A stretch of 64,000 bases of DNA from Lachnospiraceae bacterium (lineage in GTDB: Bacteria > Bacillota > Clostridia > Lachnospirales > Lachnospiraceae), in NCBI GenBank assembly GCA_015057325.1, contig SVEQ01000003.1, positions 1 through 64,000 of the forward strand. The letters run 5' to 3'. A model generated the notes under the pieces. That model was not told the origin of the DNA. It searched no databases and saw only the letters and a list, made by a program, of their open reading frames with translations. This document shows, piece by piece, positions 44,935-54,063 of the stretch. Position 1 is the stretch's first letter. Every line of letters begins with the position of its first letter. Position numbers and translations under genes: made by a program.

Positions 44935-47900
44935 CTATCTGGCTATATTATCTATAACTTTTATTATTTCATCAAATGCCTGACGTTCTAAACATCCTTT
45001 AAGAATATCTAATCTATCCATATCAATTTCGGGTATCTCATATTCTTCTACTTCGGCAAGTGCAGATTCTATCATAGAAACATCCTGACTACTTGCACCT
45101 TCTCTTATCACCTCATATACACTTTCAATTATCTCATCGATAAAATCATCTTGTATAAAAGTATCTGATATTTCTTCAGGACTATCTTCTACTTCTTTGA
45201 TAACCGCTCCAAATATTTCATCAAGCGGTTTTTCAAGATCTCTATATGCCTTTATAAGACCGGCATGATGTTCATTAATATAATCAATGTTATGTTCTTT
45301 ACCTGCATTTTCAAGAGCTTGTGCATCATCAGCTATACCTGTTGCACCAATAAGTCTTGCCGAACTTTTCATTGCATGAACTTTGATTGTATAATTATCC
45401 CAATCTTCTGCATTATAATACCCTTCCAATTCCGAAGCACGCTCATCAATGGACTCGTGGAATATTTCAAGAACTGCTTTTAACGAGTCTTCCGAACCGC
45501 AACTGGCGATTGCACTCTCATAGTCAATTCCATCAATGTCTATAAACCACTCCGTTTTGTCCGTATACGATTCATTATTGTCCAAGGAATCCACGCTTAT
45601 GTTATCATCATTTTCAGCTTCGTACTCAACATCATTTGACATGCGTTCTATTTGTTCCTCTTCATAATCATCTTCACTCACAAGCATAGAACTTAGATTG
45701 TAAGAATATTCTCCTTTGTCAAAATACATAAGTCCGAAAGCACCGGAACCGCAATTAAGTGCGAGAACAGCTGAAGATTTCTGAAATACAATATTTTTGA
45801 ATTTGAATCTCTTTTTAATCCTCATCTCAATTTTTGCAAGATCTGAAACGGACTGATCTGAATATACTACAAAAATAACATCAAGATCAGGATTAGCTAC
45901 TCGAGGCAATGCATAATCAACAAATTTCATGTAGCATCTTTCACGCTCACCCAAACTAAGTCTTCCAATAGCATACTTACCATTTTTATACCTAATATAT
46001 GGCCATATGCTTAAAGTCCTCATGATGTCTTCAACACCCTTGCCAAATGCATCTATTCTATGAACAAAATATGAGCCGTCAGCAATAACCCCACAATGAA
46101 CACTTTCGCTTGCCTTTTGTAATTCCTCTATAATTCTTTCTACTGTTGATCCTCTTGCAGACATACGCTGTGCCAACAAAACAAGCATACCAAGGGCACT
46201 CGAATTAGTCTTTGAATCAAACACCTTAACATTCTCATATGACTTTGCAGCTTCAAACGCGTGCTCATAATCATGACTTACAGCACTTGAAACAGCCACA
46301 TATATAACATTGTGTGCTTTCTTTAATTCCTCGCCAAAAAACTTCTCATAAGCTTCTACTGAAGCGGGCTCTGAACTAAAAACAGCTCCTTCTTTCATGT
46401 ACCTTAATAATTCATCTGTTTCCGCCTCAACCCCATCATAATATGTATTGCCATTACCACGAATAATGAACGGTATTGTATCAATCTGGTACTGTTTAAG
46501 AACACTTTTAGGTAAATCGCACAAACTTCCTGTAGTAACTAATACAGGTAACTTTCTACTGTAGCCTCTTGCTGTATTCATTGAAAGCTTAGTTATATCC
46601 GTTCCTTTTGCAGTAACAATCTTTGTCTGAGGAAGATGTAACAGCAACTTATCCTCGAGTTGTTTTGCAGATACCGGCTTAACAAGATAATCGTCAAATC
46701 CGCTCCTTGCATACAGTTCTGTATTCTCACTTCCCGCATTGGCAGTAAGAACAATTACAGGTATTCTGTTATTAAGTCCTCCTACCTGTTTTCTTATACG
46801 CTGAAGACACTCTATACCATCCATTTCAGGCATTAAATGATCCATAAGAATCACATCATAGTGTTCTGTAAGAGTTTTGACAAGTGCCTGCTCGCCACTT
46901 TTTACCGTATCAACACTAATCTCTGTCCCGATAAGAAGCTTACGCTCAACTTCGAGATTCATTTCATTATCATCAACTATAAGTATTCTTGCCTCAGGCG
47001 CAGTAAACTCTGCCTCATAGCCGCCGGCTCTTTCACTCTTACTTAATTCAGTTATATTAATATTACCGACTGCATCAGAATTCGTAACCTTCTGTCTAAG
47101 AGTTACCGTAAATGTCGAGCCTTGTCCATACACACTGTTAACTGTTACTCTACCACCCATCAGATCAACAAGCTGCTTAACGATAGAAAGGCCAAGTCCT
47201 GTACCTTCAATTCTTGAGTTTTTCTCCTCATCAACTCTCTGAAATGCGTCAAAAAGATACGGAATTGCATCCTGCTTAATACCCATACCTGTATCAATAA
47301 CCGAAAACATAAGGACAACCTGATTATCAATAATATCTTCTTTCTCAACATGAAGGGTTACTGTTCCATGATTGGTGTATTTAACTGCATTATTAAGTAA
47401 ATTAACAAGAATTTGTTTGATACGAACCTCGTCACCAAAAAGTTCTACCGGAACAGAAGGATCAATCTCAATTTTAAGCTCTATCCCCTTCTGCTCAACC
47501 CTCATCCACATCATATTAACAATCTCAGACACAAGAGAAGCAATATTATAATTAACCGGAACTATATCCATCTTACCTGCCTCAATTTTGGAAAAATCCA
47601 AAATATCATTAATGAGTGCAAGAAGCATTCTTCCGGCACCCTGAATATTACCGGCATCTCTTATAATCTCGTCAGAAGCATCAGGTTGTCTTAAAATAAT
47701 CTCATTTAATCCAAGAATCGAATTAATAGGAGTTCTAAGTTCGTGACTCATACTTGAAAAGAAACGATTTTGAGACATATTGAGTTCTTCAACCTTCTTC
47801 GTCTCTTCTCTTGCTCTTTTGTTCTCCTCTAAGAAAAGAAGATTTTGAAACCATGTCATAACAAAGCATACATATCCGACCTCGATAACAGCAAGAGCCG

Positions 47901-48381
47901 AATCTAAATACATAGTTGCACCCGAATGATGATAAACAAGTTCAGGATGATAATAACCAACAGAGAACAAGATAATAATTATTACCGTCAATGATGCTAA
48001 CATTCCTGCACGCCACCACCCCGAAAGCACAAGTCCTACATAAAGGTAACTAAATACAAGCCATGGAATACCACCGCCTTCAATACCTCCGCCAAATATA
48101 AATGTTATTGGCATAATAACAAAAATAAGCCCCAAAGAAATTACTCTTGTTGCAGTATCTATCTTTTGAAATTTTACTCCACAAAAAGTTGTAACAGGTG
48201 TAAATACCATAGTGGCAATAAGTACCATTATTTCGATAATATTATCGCTGTAAATAATATCTCCAATCAAGGCAAACATAGCAATACCCATTGCAGTTAT
48301 TGTAAGTACAATGAACACTCGCTCTTTTAGGCTTCTTTTCGAATCTGAAATCAGAGATCTAATCTTAGCATCTATTTTCAT
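44935..48381 (-). CDS. Hybrid histidine kinase with receiver, DegV-type and Hpt domains
   Basis: A 1148-residue protein. Five to six TM helices (about 20-180) are followed by a HisKA domain (phospho-His213 in MSHELRTPINS) and an HATPase domain (about 315-430; NLLNNAVKYT and GTGLGLSIVKQL). A receiver (about 462-580, Asp514 in LMDHLMPEMDG) follows. Residues about 609-890 match the DegV fatty-acid-binding fold: TTGSLCDLPKSVL, TYYDGVEAETDELL, the FSSEPASVEAYEKFF serine motif, VAVSSAVSHDYEHAF and VKVFDSKTNSSALGM. An acidic linker leads to an Hpt domain (about 965-1060, His1002 in KVHAMKSSARLIGA) and a helical tail. The start codon overlaps the preceding kinase gene by four bases, so translation is coupled. 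Lipid sensing is inference. Confidence 0.88.
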   Translation of the reverse strand: MKIDAKIRSLISDSKRSLKERVFIVLTITAMGIAMFALIGDIIYSDNIIEIMVLIATMVFTPVTTFCGVKFQKIDTATRVISLGLIFVIMPITFIFGGGIEGGGIPWLVFSYLYVGLVLSGWWRAGMLASLTVIIIILFSVGYYHPELVYHHSGATMYLDSALAVIEVGYVCFVMTWFQNLLFLEENKRAREETKKVEELNMSQNRFFSSMSHELRTPINSILGLNEIILRQPDASDEIIRDAGNIQGAGRMLLALINDILDFSKIEAGKMDIVPVNYNIASLVSEIVNMMWMRVEQKGIELKIEIDPSVPVELFGDEVRIKQILVNLLNNAVKYTNHGTVTLHVEKEDIIDNQVVLMFSVIDTGMGIKQDAIPYLFDAFQRVDEEKNSRIEGTGLGLSIVKQLVDLMGGRVTVNSVYGQGSTFTVTLRQKVTNSDAVGNINITELSKSERAGGYEAEFTAPEARILIVDDNEMNLEVERKLLIGTEISVDTVKSGEQALVKTLTEHYDVILMDHLMPEMDGIECLQRIRKQVGGLNNRIPVIVLTANAGSENTELYARSGFDDYLVKPVSAKQLEDKLLLHLPQTKIVTAKGTDITKLSMNTARGYSRKLPVLVTTGSLCDLPKSVLKQYQIDTIPFIIRGNGNTYYDGVEAETDELLRYMKEGAVFSSEPASVEAYEKFFGEELKKAHNVIYVAVSSAVSHDYEHAFEAAKSYENVKVFDSKTNSSALGMLVLLAQRMSARGSTVERIIEELQKASESVHCGVIADGSYFVHRIDAFGKGVEDIMRTLSIWPYIRYKNGKYAIGRLSLGERERCYMKFVDYALPRVANPDLDVIFVVYSDQSVSDLAKIEMRIKKRFKFKNIVFQKSSAVLALNCGSGAFGLMYFDKGEYSYNLSSMLVSEDDYEEEQIERMSNDVEYEAENDDNISVDSLDNNESYTDKTEWFIDIDGIDYESAIASCGSEDSLKAVLEIFHESIDERASELEGYYNAEDWDNYTIKVHAMKSSARLIGATGIADDAQALENAGKEHNIDYINEHHAGLIKAYRDLEKPLDEIFGAVIKEVEDSPEEISDTFIQDDFIDEIIESVYEVIREGASSQDVSMIESALAEVEEYEIPEIDMDRLDILKGCLERQAFDEIIKVIDNIAR

Positions 48382-50438
48382 GATCTGTTACCTCCTTTTG
48401 TAATACTTGGAAGTACCTTATTCATCGTACGTTCAAAATCATTTATATTAATAGGCTTACTTATAAAACCATCAAAACCTTCTTTCATAAACATCTGTCT
48501 TGCGCCACTTATTGCATTAGCAGTAAGCGCAATAATACAAATATTTTTCATCTGTGAAGATGCCATATCCTTAAGTCTCTTCATTGCCTCAACTCCGTCC
48601 ATTTCCGGCATCATGTGATCCATGAATATTACATCATAGTAGTTCTCAGAGAACTTCTCCAGCGATTCCTTTCCGCTTGCCGCAGTATCAACAATCATAT
48701 TGTATTCCTTAAAAATTCCTGAGGCTACAACGAGGTTCATAGGTTCATCATCAACAACAAGCACTTTAAGACCGTCAAGTATTGGCTTTGATGAGTCGTT
48801 ATTAACAGGCATTTGAGTCAGACTCATATCACCATTAAGAATCTTAACAACCGGATATGCATATATAGGCTTCGGCATAGCAATTACGTGACTTCTTGAG
48901 TGCACCAAAAAATCATCATGTGCCGATACCGCAACAGAAATATCTTGCCGAGATACTTCATCAAAAAAATCCTGTGCAGACAAATATTCATCCTCACCTG
49001 TAAAAATATGGGTAATATTACCGCGCTCCAATAATTTTTTAAGTTCAGTAATACTTGGAGCAAAATACAAATTAACTCTGCATCCCGATGCAATATTGGT
49101 TGCCATATTCTTATAAAACTCTCTAATTTCCGGAAGATTATATTTGCCGGGAACAATATGAAATACCGCATTAATAAAACGTTTAGACTCAACTGCTAGA
49201 CATGGTGAAGGTTCTATAACCTCCTGCGCAATACTTACATGTACAGTTGTTCCTCTTCCTCTCTCGCTATCGATTGAAACAAAACCGTTCATTTTTCTAA
49301 CAAATCCATACACAATAGGAAGTCCAAGTCCTATACCGCCCGTACTTCTGTTTCTTCTTCTGTCAATCTGATATATACCTTCCGATAGCTTATCAATATC
49401 CTTTTTTGTCATTCCAATTCCCGTATCTGTTACTTCGATAACAAGGTTAAGCCCAAAATCATGCCTGATACACGATACTTTAAGGCAGATTCCCCCTCTT
49501 CTTGTAAATTTTACCGCATTGCTTAGGAGATGCTTAATAATCTTGCTGATTTTGTTATAATCACCTTTAAGTATTGTCGGAACGTTAGGGTCTAAATCCA
49601 CAATAAGTTCAAGCCCATTATTGTGCTCTTTTATATTATATTCAGCAATAATATCATTAAGGACAGACAAAATCATATACTTGTCCTCCTCAAGTATTAC
49701 ATTTCCTCGCTGAATCTCACTATAATCTTGAATATCTTCTATCTGACTTGAAAGACGTAGTCCTGCATCTCTTATTGATGAAACGTCTTCTCTTGTCTCT
49801 TTATTAAGAATAATAGTTGATAAACCGTTAATCACATTAACAGGTGTTCTGAGCTCGTGAGAAATATTAACCAGAAAATCTTCCATTTCAAGCTTATCGT
49901 ATTCTTTCTCTTTATTTCTACGCTTTAATTCGTCACTGTCCTTATGCCCACTTTTGACAACTTCGCACAAACCCCTATATATGCAAAACATTGCAATACA
50001 ATGCAAAATGATCCTTGAAGTGTTAAGCGAATCAAACATAAAATCCTTTGATTGGAAAGCAAGACAAATCTGCAAAAGTATTAAGCAGAAAAACTCAGCA
50101 AGAATTAAGGTAAGTAATTCCTTACGCTTAAGAAGTGTTATCGTAACCATTAAAAGGGTTGAGATTACGATAATATCAAAGAAACTTGATGCATGAACCC
50201 CATGAAAAAAGGCTACAAGCATTGAAAAAATAATATAATAATTCTCTCTAAAAATAATACTGCCTCGTTGCGACATATGTATAATCCATGACGCAACAAG
50301 ACCAATTACAATAAGAGGTGGAACCCAAAATTCCCACCCCTGAGATACGCTTTCTATAATTGCCCCCAAACACGCAACCGTAACTATCGAAAGGACAAAA
50401 TTGTGTACTCTTGCATTCTTAGTTGTGTAATCTTCCAA
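48378..50438 (-). CDS. Hybrid histidine kinase with a pseudo-receiver and a receiver
   Basis: A 686-residue protein. About five TM helices (residues 15-160) have little extracytoplasmic sequence. HisKA has His194 in ISHELRTPVNV. The HATPase domain (about 245-400) has HLLSNAVKFTRRG, DTGIGM and GGIGLGLPIVYG. A region at about 430-540 has the size and pattern of a receiver but lacks the acidic pocket. The C-terminal receiver (about 557-675) has VVDDEP and Asp607 in FMDHMMPEMDG. There is no Hpt domain; the next gene, overlapping by ATGA, supplies one, so a His-Asp-His relay across the two proteins is plausible. The response regulator gene ends 25 bases upstream. Confidence 0.9.
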   Translation of the reverse strand: MEDYTTKNARVHNFVLSIVTVACLGAIIESVSQGWEFWVPPLIVIGLVASWIIHMSQRGSIIFRENYYIIFSMLVAFFHGVHASSFFDIIVISTLLMVTITLLKRKELLTLILAEFFCLILLQICLAFQSKDFMFDSLNTSRIILHCIAMFCIYRGLCEVVKSGHKDSDELKRRNKEKEYDKLEMEDFLVNISHELRTPVNVINGLSTIILNKETREDVSSIRDAGLRLSSQIEDIQDYSEIQRGNVILEEDKYMILSVLNDIIAEYNIKEHNNGLELIVDLDPNVPTILKGDYNKISKIIKHLLSNAVKFTRRGGICLKVSCIRHDFGLNLVIEVTDTGIGMTKKDIDKLSEGIYQIDRRRNRSTGGIGLGLPIVYGFVRKMNGFVSIDSERGRGTTVHVSIAQEVIEPSPCLAVESKRFINAVFHIVPGKYNLPEIREFYKNMATNIASGCRVNLYFAPSITELKKLLERGNITHIFTGEDEYLSAQDFFDEVSRQDISVAVSAHDDFLVHSRSHVIAMPKPIYAYPVVKILNGDMSLTQMPVNNDSSKPILDGLKVLVVDDEPMNLVVASGIFKEYNMIVDTAASGKESLEKFSENYYDVIFMDHMMPEMDGVEAMKRLKDMASSQMKNICIIALTANAISGARQMFMKEGFDGFISKPININDFERTMNKVLPSITKGGNRS

Positions 50439-50463
50439 TACATTATACCCCCATTATAATACA

Positions 50464-51201
50464 TCAAAACTGTTCCTTAATTTTGTTAAGCAATTTATCC
50501 CTTGATGTATTTTTCAAAAAATACCCATCTCCATTAAGTTCGTTGAGTTCGCTTACTGCTTTCTCAGAACTAACTCCTGTTAAAAATACAATAGGAATTT
50601 CTGCAAGTTCCGGTTTCTCCTTAATCATACGAAATACCTGCGGTCCGTTAAACCCGGGCATTTCATAATCAAGCAAAATAAGATCTACATTGTTCTTACT
50701 AAGAAATGAGACAACTTCCGAACTCTCGTTAACCATTGCAACCTTGTAGAAATCTTTAATCCAAGTCTTGACAATTCTGGCATACGAAGGATCATCATCA
50801 ACAATAAGAACATTCTTCGTATCGTCCTTATACTTCTCATGCTTAATTGCTGCCATAAGTGTATGCAGGTCAAGCGGTCTGTCAACCCATGGAAACTCTG
50901 AAAGAGAAGGCATCTTATCAATAAAATCCTTGTGATATTTCTTTTCCCCAATCAAAACAATATCACTCGTATTTTTAACAAGAATATCCGAAAGCCTTAA
51001 AATCTCATCAAAAACAGGACGGCTGTCCATCACATCAACGGGAAGATACAAAAGATAAGTACGCCCATCCACACTTATCTGCGTTTGCAAATCATCCCCG
51101 GCTACTGTACTTACATCATACCCCAAAGACGTAAGTTTCTTTTCTACAACCTTAAGGACAATACTGTATTGATTAGAAACAATAACAATACTATTCTCCA
51201 T
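50464..51201 (-). CDS. Response regulator: pseudo-receiver plus receiver, no output domain
   Basis: A 245-residue protein. The first half (about 1-125) resembles a receiver but lacks the acidic triad and phospho-acceptor. The second half (about 129-245) is a true receiver: VLIVDDDPSYARIV, Asp178 in LILLDYEMPGFNG, the threonine in VFLTG and a C-terminal lysine in YFLKN. No DNA-binding or enzymatic domain follows, so it probably acts by protein contact or as a phosphate shuttle. It is the first signalling gene after nifS (60-base gap containing two TTGACA hexamers but no well-spaced -10). Confidence 0.88.
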   Translation of the reverse strand: MENSIVIVSNQYSIVLKVVEKKLTSLGYDVSTVAGDDLQTQISVDGRTYLLYLPVDVMDSRPVFDEILRLSDILVKNTSDIVLIGEKKYHKDFIDKMPSLSEFPWVDRPLDLHTLMAAIKHEKYKDDTKNVLIVDDDPSYARIVKTWIKDFYKVAMVNESSEVVSFLSKNNVDLILLDYEMPGFNGPQVFRMIKEKPELAEIPIVFLTGVSSEKAVSELNELNGDGYFLKNTSRDKLLNKIKEQF

Positions 51202-51261
51202 TACACCACCCCTTTTTCATATATAATATTGTCAACCACAAGGCTTTATTTGTCAAGTGAA

Positions 51262-52443
51262 TTATGTGTTACCTTTTATAAAATCTTCGTATTGCGGAGA
51301 CTTTTCACGGAGCTTTGCCACATGCATTTTAATTCGGTCTACAACATAGTCTATTTGACTTAAAGTATTCTCATATCCTAAAGTAAATCTAATAGTTCCG
51401 TATGCAATGTCGTAAGGCAAACCAATGGCAAGTAACACATGTGACGGCGATGCCAAACCGGAAGTACAGGCCGACCCTGCCGAAGCACATATTCCGTCCA
51501 TATCAAGCATTACCAGTAATGATTCTCCCTGGACAAATTGAAAACTTACATTAACGTTATTAGGAAGACGTCTTATTCTATGTCCGTTAAGCCTAACATA
51601 TGGTATTTCATTTATAATTCTTTCAATCATATAATCACGAAGTTTGACTTCTTGTTTTATTCTTTCTTGCATAGTATTAAATGATACATCAACCGCTTTT
51701 GAAAGACCTATGATTGCAGGAACATTTTCAGTGCCGGCACGTAGTCCTTCTTCCTGTGCACCACCGTGAATGAAGCTCTCTATATTAACCCCTTTTCGAA
51801 TATAAAGAAAACCTATTCCTTTAGGTCCTCGTAATTTGTGTCCACTTGCCGAGAGCATAGCTATGTTACATTCATCAACATCTATGGGAATCTGTCCATA
51901 TGCCTGCACGGCATCTGTATGAAACAAAATATTATATCGCCTTGCAATTTCACCAATTTCTTTGATTGGTTGTATCGTGCCAATCTCATTATTTGCATAC
52001 ATGATAGAAATAAGTATTGTATCCTTTCTAATTGCACTTTTTACTTTTTCCGGCCTTATTATTCCATTTTCATCGGCATCCAAATAGGTTATGTCATAAC
52101 CATGTTTTTTTAGATAATCACACGTATGTATAATTGCATGATGTTCTATCTTGGAAGTTATAATATGTCCTCTTTCATACAGACAAGCTATACCTTTTAG
52201 AGCCCAGTTATCTGCCTCAGTACCACCTGCTGTAAAATAAATGTTACCGGTTTTTGCATTTAAACTATTAACAATTTTTCTTCTGCATTCTTCTATCGCC
52301 GACCTGTTTTTCTGGGCTATTATATATTGGCTTGAAGGATTTCCATACTGCATTGAAAAATACGGTAGCATCGAGGCAACAACCTCCGGCCTTGTTGCAG
52401 TTGTTGCCGCATGATCCATATAAATAATCTGTTTATCAGACAT
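51262..52443 (-). CDS. nifS: Cysteine desulfurase (NifS/IscS family)
   Basis: A 393-residue PLP enzyme releasing sulfur from cysteine as a persulfide. It starts with IIYMDHAATTATRPEVV. The histidine stacking on PLP is in IEHHAI, PLP-binding Lys203 is in SGHKLRGPKGIGFLY, and the reactive Cys326 is in SAGSACTSGLASPSHVL, the group I pattern with an extended loop. It is the promoter-proximal gene of a run ending in mnmA, which uses its sulfur for tRNA thiolation; in many Clostridia these two genes are neighbours. Here 8.5 kb of signalling genes lie between. Divergent from the SpoVB-like gene. Confidence 0.95.
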   Translation of the reverse strand: MSDKQIIYMDHAATTATRPEVVASMLPYFSMQYGNPSSQYIIAQKNRSAIEECRRKIVNSLNAKTGNIYFTAGGTEADNWALKGIACLYERGHIITSKIEHHAIIHTCDYLKKHGYDITYLDADENGIIRPEKVKSAIRKDTILISIMYANNEIGTIQPIKEIGEIARRYNILFHTDAVQAYGQIPIDVDECNIAMLSASGHKLRGPKGIGFLYIRKGVNIESFIHGGAQEEGLRAGTENVPAIIGLSKAVDVSFNTMQERIKQEVKLRDYMIERIINEIPYVRLNGHRIRRLPNNVNVSFQFVQGESLLVMLDMDGICASAGSACTSGLASPSHVLLAIGLPYDIAYGTIRFTLGYENTLSQIDYVVDRIKMHVAKLREKSPQYEDFIKGNT

Positions 52444-52530
52444 ATAATCACCTCTTTTTAGTTAAACATATGGAATAATTATCTTCCCATTACATAGAAT
52501 TGTTATAAGCCGATTAAGAAGGTATTTGCT

Positions 52531-54063
52531 ATGTATGAAATACTATCAAAAAGTATGAAGAATCCAATCTTAAAAGGAACGCTGATTCTAACAATCACCG
52601 GTCTTTTAACAAGATTTTTCGGCTTCTATAATAGAATATTCTTAAGTAACTTAATTGGTGCGAAAGAACTCGGCATATACCAACTTGTTTTCCCTGTTTA
52701 TATGATAATTTTCTCTTTTACAACTTTGGGAAACGAACTTGCACTTACAAGAATCACCTCCGAATATGTCGGAAGAAATGAAAATAAAAGTGCACAAACC
52801 TTTTTTAAAATCTGTCTTTTTTATAACATTGTTTTGGGAATGTGTTCAGCTACAGTTTTATACTTTTTTGCTGATGAGATATCGCTTAAAATTCTAAATA
52901 CCGATTCGTGCGGCAATTGTCTTAAAGTTATTTGTTTGGGTATTCCTTTTATGGCTGCAAAAGGTGCTATTCATGGGTATTTTTTAGGACTTGAACGATC
53001 AGACGTACATGGAATTTCAGATTTCATAGAACAAATCGCAAAAATTGGCGGTGTGTATTTACTTGCTACATTTATTGCAGTTAAAAACAGTCATCACGCT
53101 TCTTTTGCAATAATCGGAATTGTTATCGGAGAAATCATTTCTTTTATATACTCTGCAATAATGTTACTCATAAATAATAAATGCAAACAAAACATTTACG
53201 GACAATCAATAAAAACAACTACTGCCTTCTCTATCTTTCTAAAAGAATCCATGCCGCTTACAGCAAATAGATTTGCAATTACACTATTACAAGGTATCGA
53301 GGCTGTACTTATTCCTTCAATGCTTCTTGCCTATTATAATGATTCGTCAATAAGCCTGTCTGTATACGGTATTTTTACCGGAATGGCTTTCCCTTTCATT
53401 ATGTTTCCTGCAACAATTACAAACTCATTATCAGTAATGCTTATGCCTGCAGTATCAAGTGCAAGTTCAGGACTAAAAAATGATTACCTGTCAAAACTTT
53501 GTGAAAGAAGTATTCGCTTTTGCCTTTTAATCGGTCTCTTTTTTGGGGTAACATTTTATATATTTGGAAACAGTATCGGAACGCTGATTTTCAACAACAA
53601 AGAAGCCGGTATATTTCTATACCGACTCTCTTTCTTATGTCCTCTTATTTACCTTGCAACCACTCAGGCAAGCGCCTTAAATGGGCTTGGGCTTGCCACC
53701 CATAATCTTATACTTACCATTCTTTCAACTGCCATACGCCTATCCTTCATTTTAACAACTATACCCAAAATCGGTATGAAAGGATATGTCGTAGGACTTT
53801 TTGTAAGTTATCTTTTTCTTACATATGCATCTCTTAACAAACTCAAGAAAAATGTAATATTTGAACTTAAAATGTTAAGAGATATTATTGTCCCGTTTGC
53901 ATTCTTCTTAATAACCGGAGTAGTCACTTACATATTCTACGATATATTGACCGCACATCTAAATAATATGTTACGTCTTCCAATCCTTCTTGCATCTCTT
54001 TTGTTATATGGTACTGTGTGCTTTGTATGCTTTGGAATACGGCTTGTTAAGCATCCTTGTTAA
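52531..54063 (+). CDS. SpoVB/MurJ-like lipid-linked oligosaccharide flippase
   Basis: A 510-residue polytopic membrane protein with about 14 TM helices and the N-terminal motif LILTITGLLTRFFGFYNRIFLSNLIGAKELGIYQ split across helices 1 and 2, typical of the SpoVB branch of the MOP superfamily. Members move lipid-linked precursors across the membrane; SpoVB is needed for spore cortex in Bacillus. AGAAGG lies eight bases before the ATG. Its 3' end overlaps the convergent sensor gene by 17 bases, so antisense effects are possible. Capsule or peptidoglycan precursor transport is an alternative to a sporulation role. Confidence 0.88.
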   Translation: MYEILSKSMKNPILKGTLILTITGLLTRFFGFYNRIFLSNLIGAKELGIYQLVFPVYMIIFSFTTLGNELALTRITSEYVGRNENKSAQTFFKICLFYNIVLGMCSATVLYFFADEISLKILNTDSCGNCLKVICLGIPFMAAKGAIHGYFLGLERSDVHGISDFIEQIAKIGGVYLLATFIAVKNSHHASFAIIGIVIGEIISFIYSAIMLLINNKCKQNIYGQSIKTTTAFSIFLKESMPLTANRFAITLLQGIEAVLIPSMLLAYYNDSSISLSVYGIFTGMAFPFIMFPATITNSLSVMLMPAVSSASSGLKNDYLSKLCERSIRFCLLIGLFFGVTFYIFGNSIGTLIFNNKEAGIFLYRLSFLCPLIYLATTQASALNGLGLATHNLILTILSTAIRLSFILTTIPKIGMKGYVVGLFVSYLFLTYASLNKLKKNVIFELKMLRDIIVPFAFFLITGVVTYIFYDILTAHLNNMLRLPILLASLLLYGTVCFVCFGIRLVKHPC

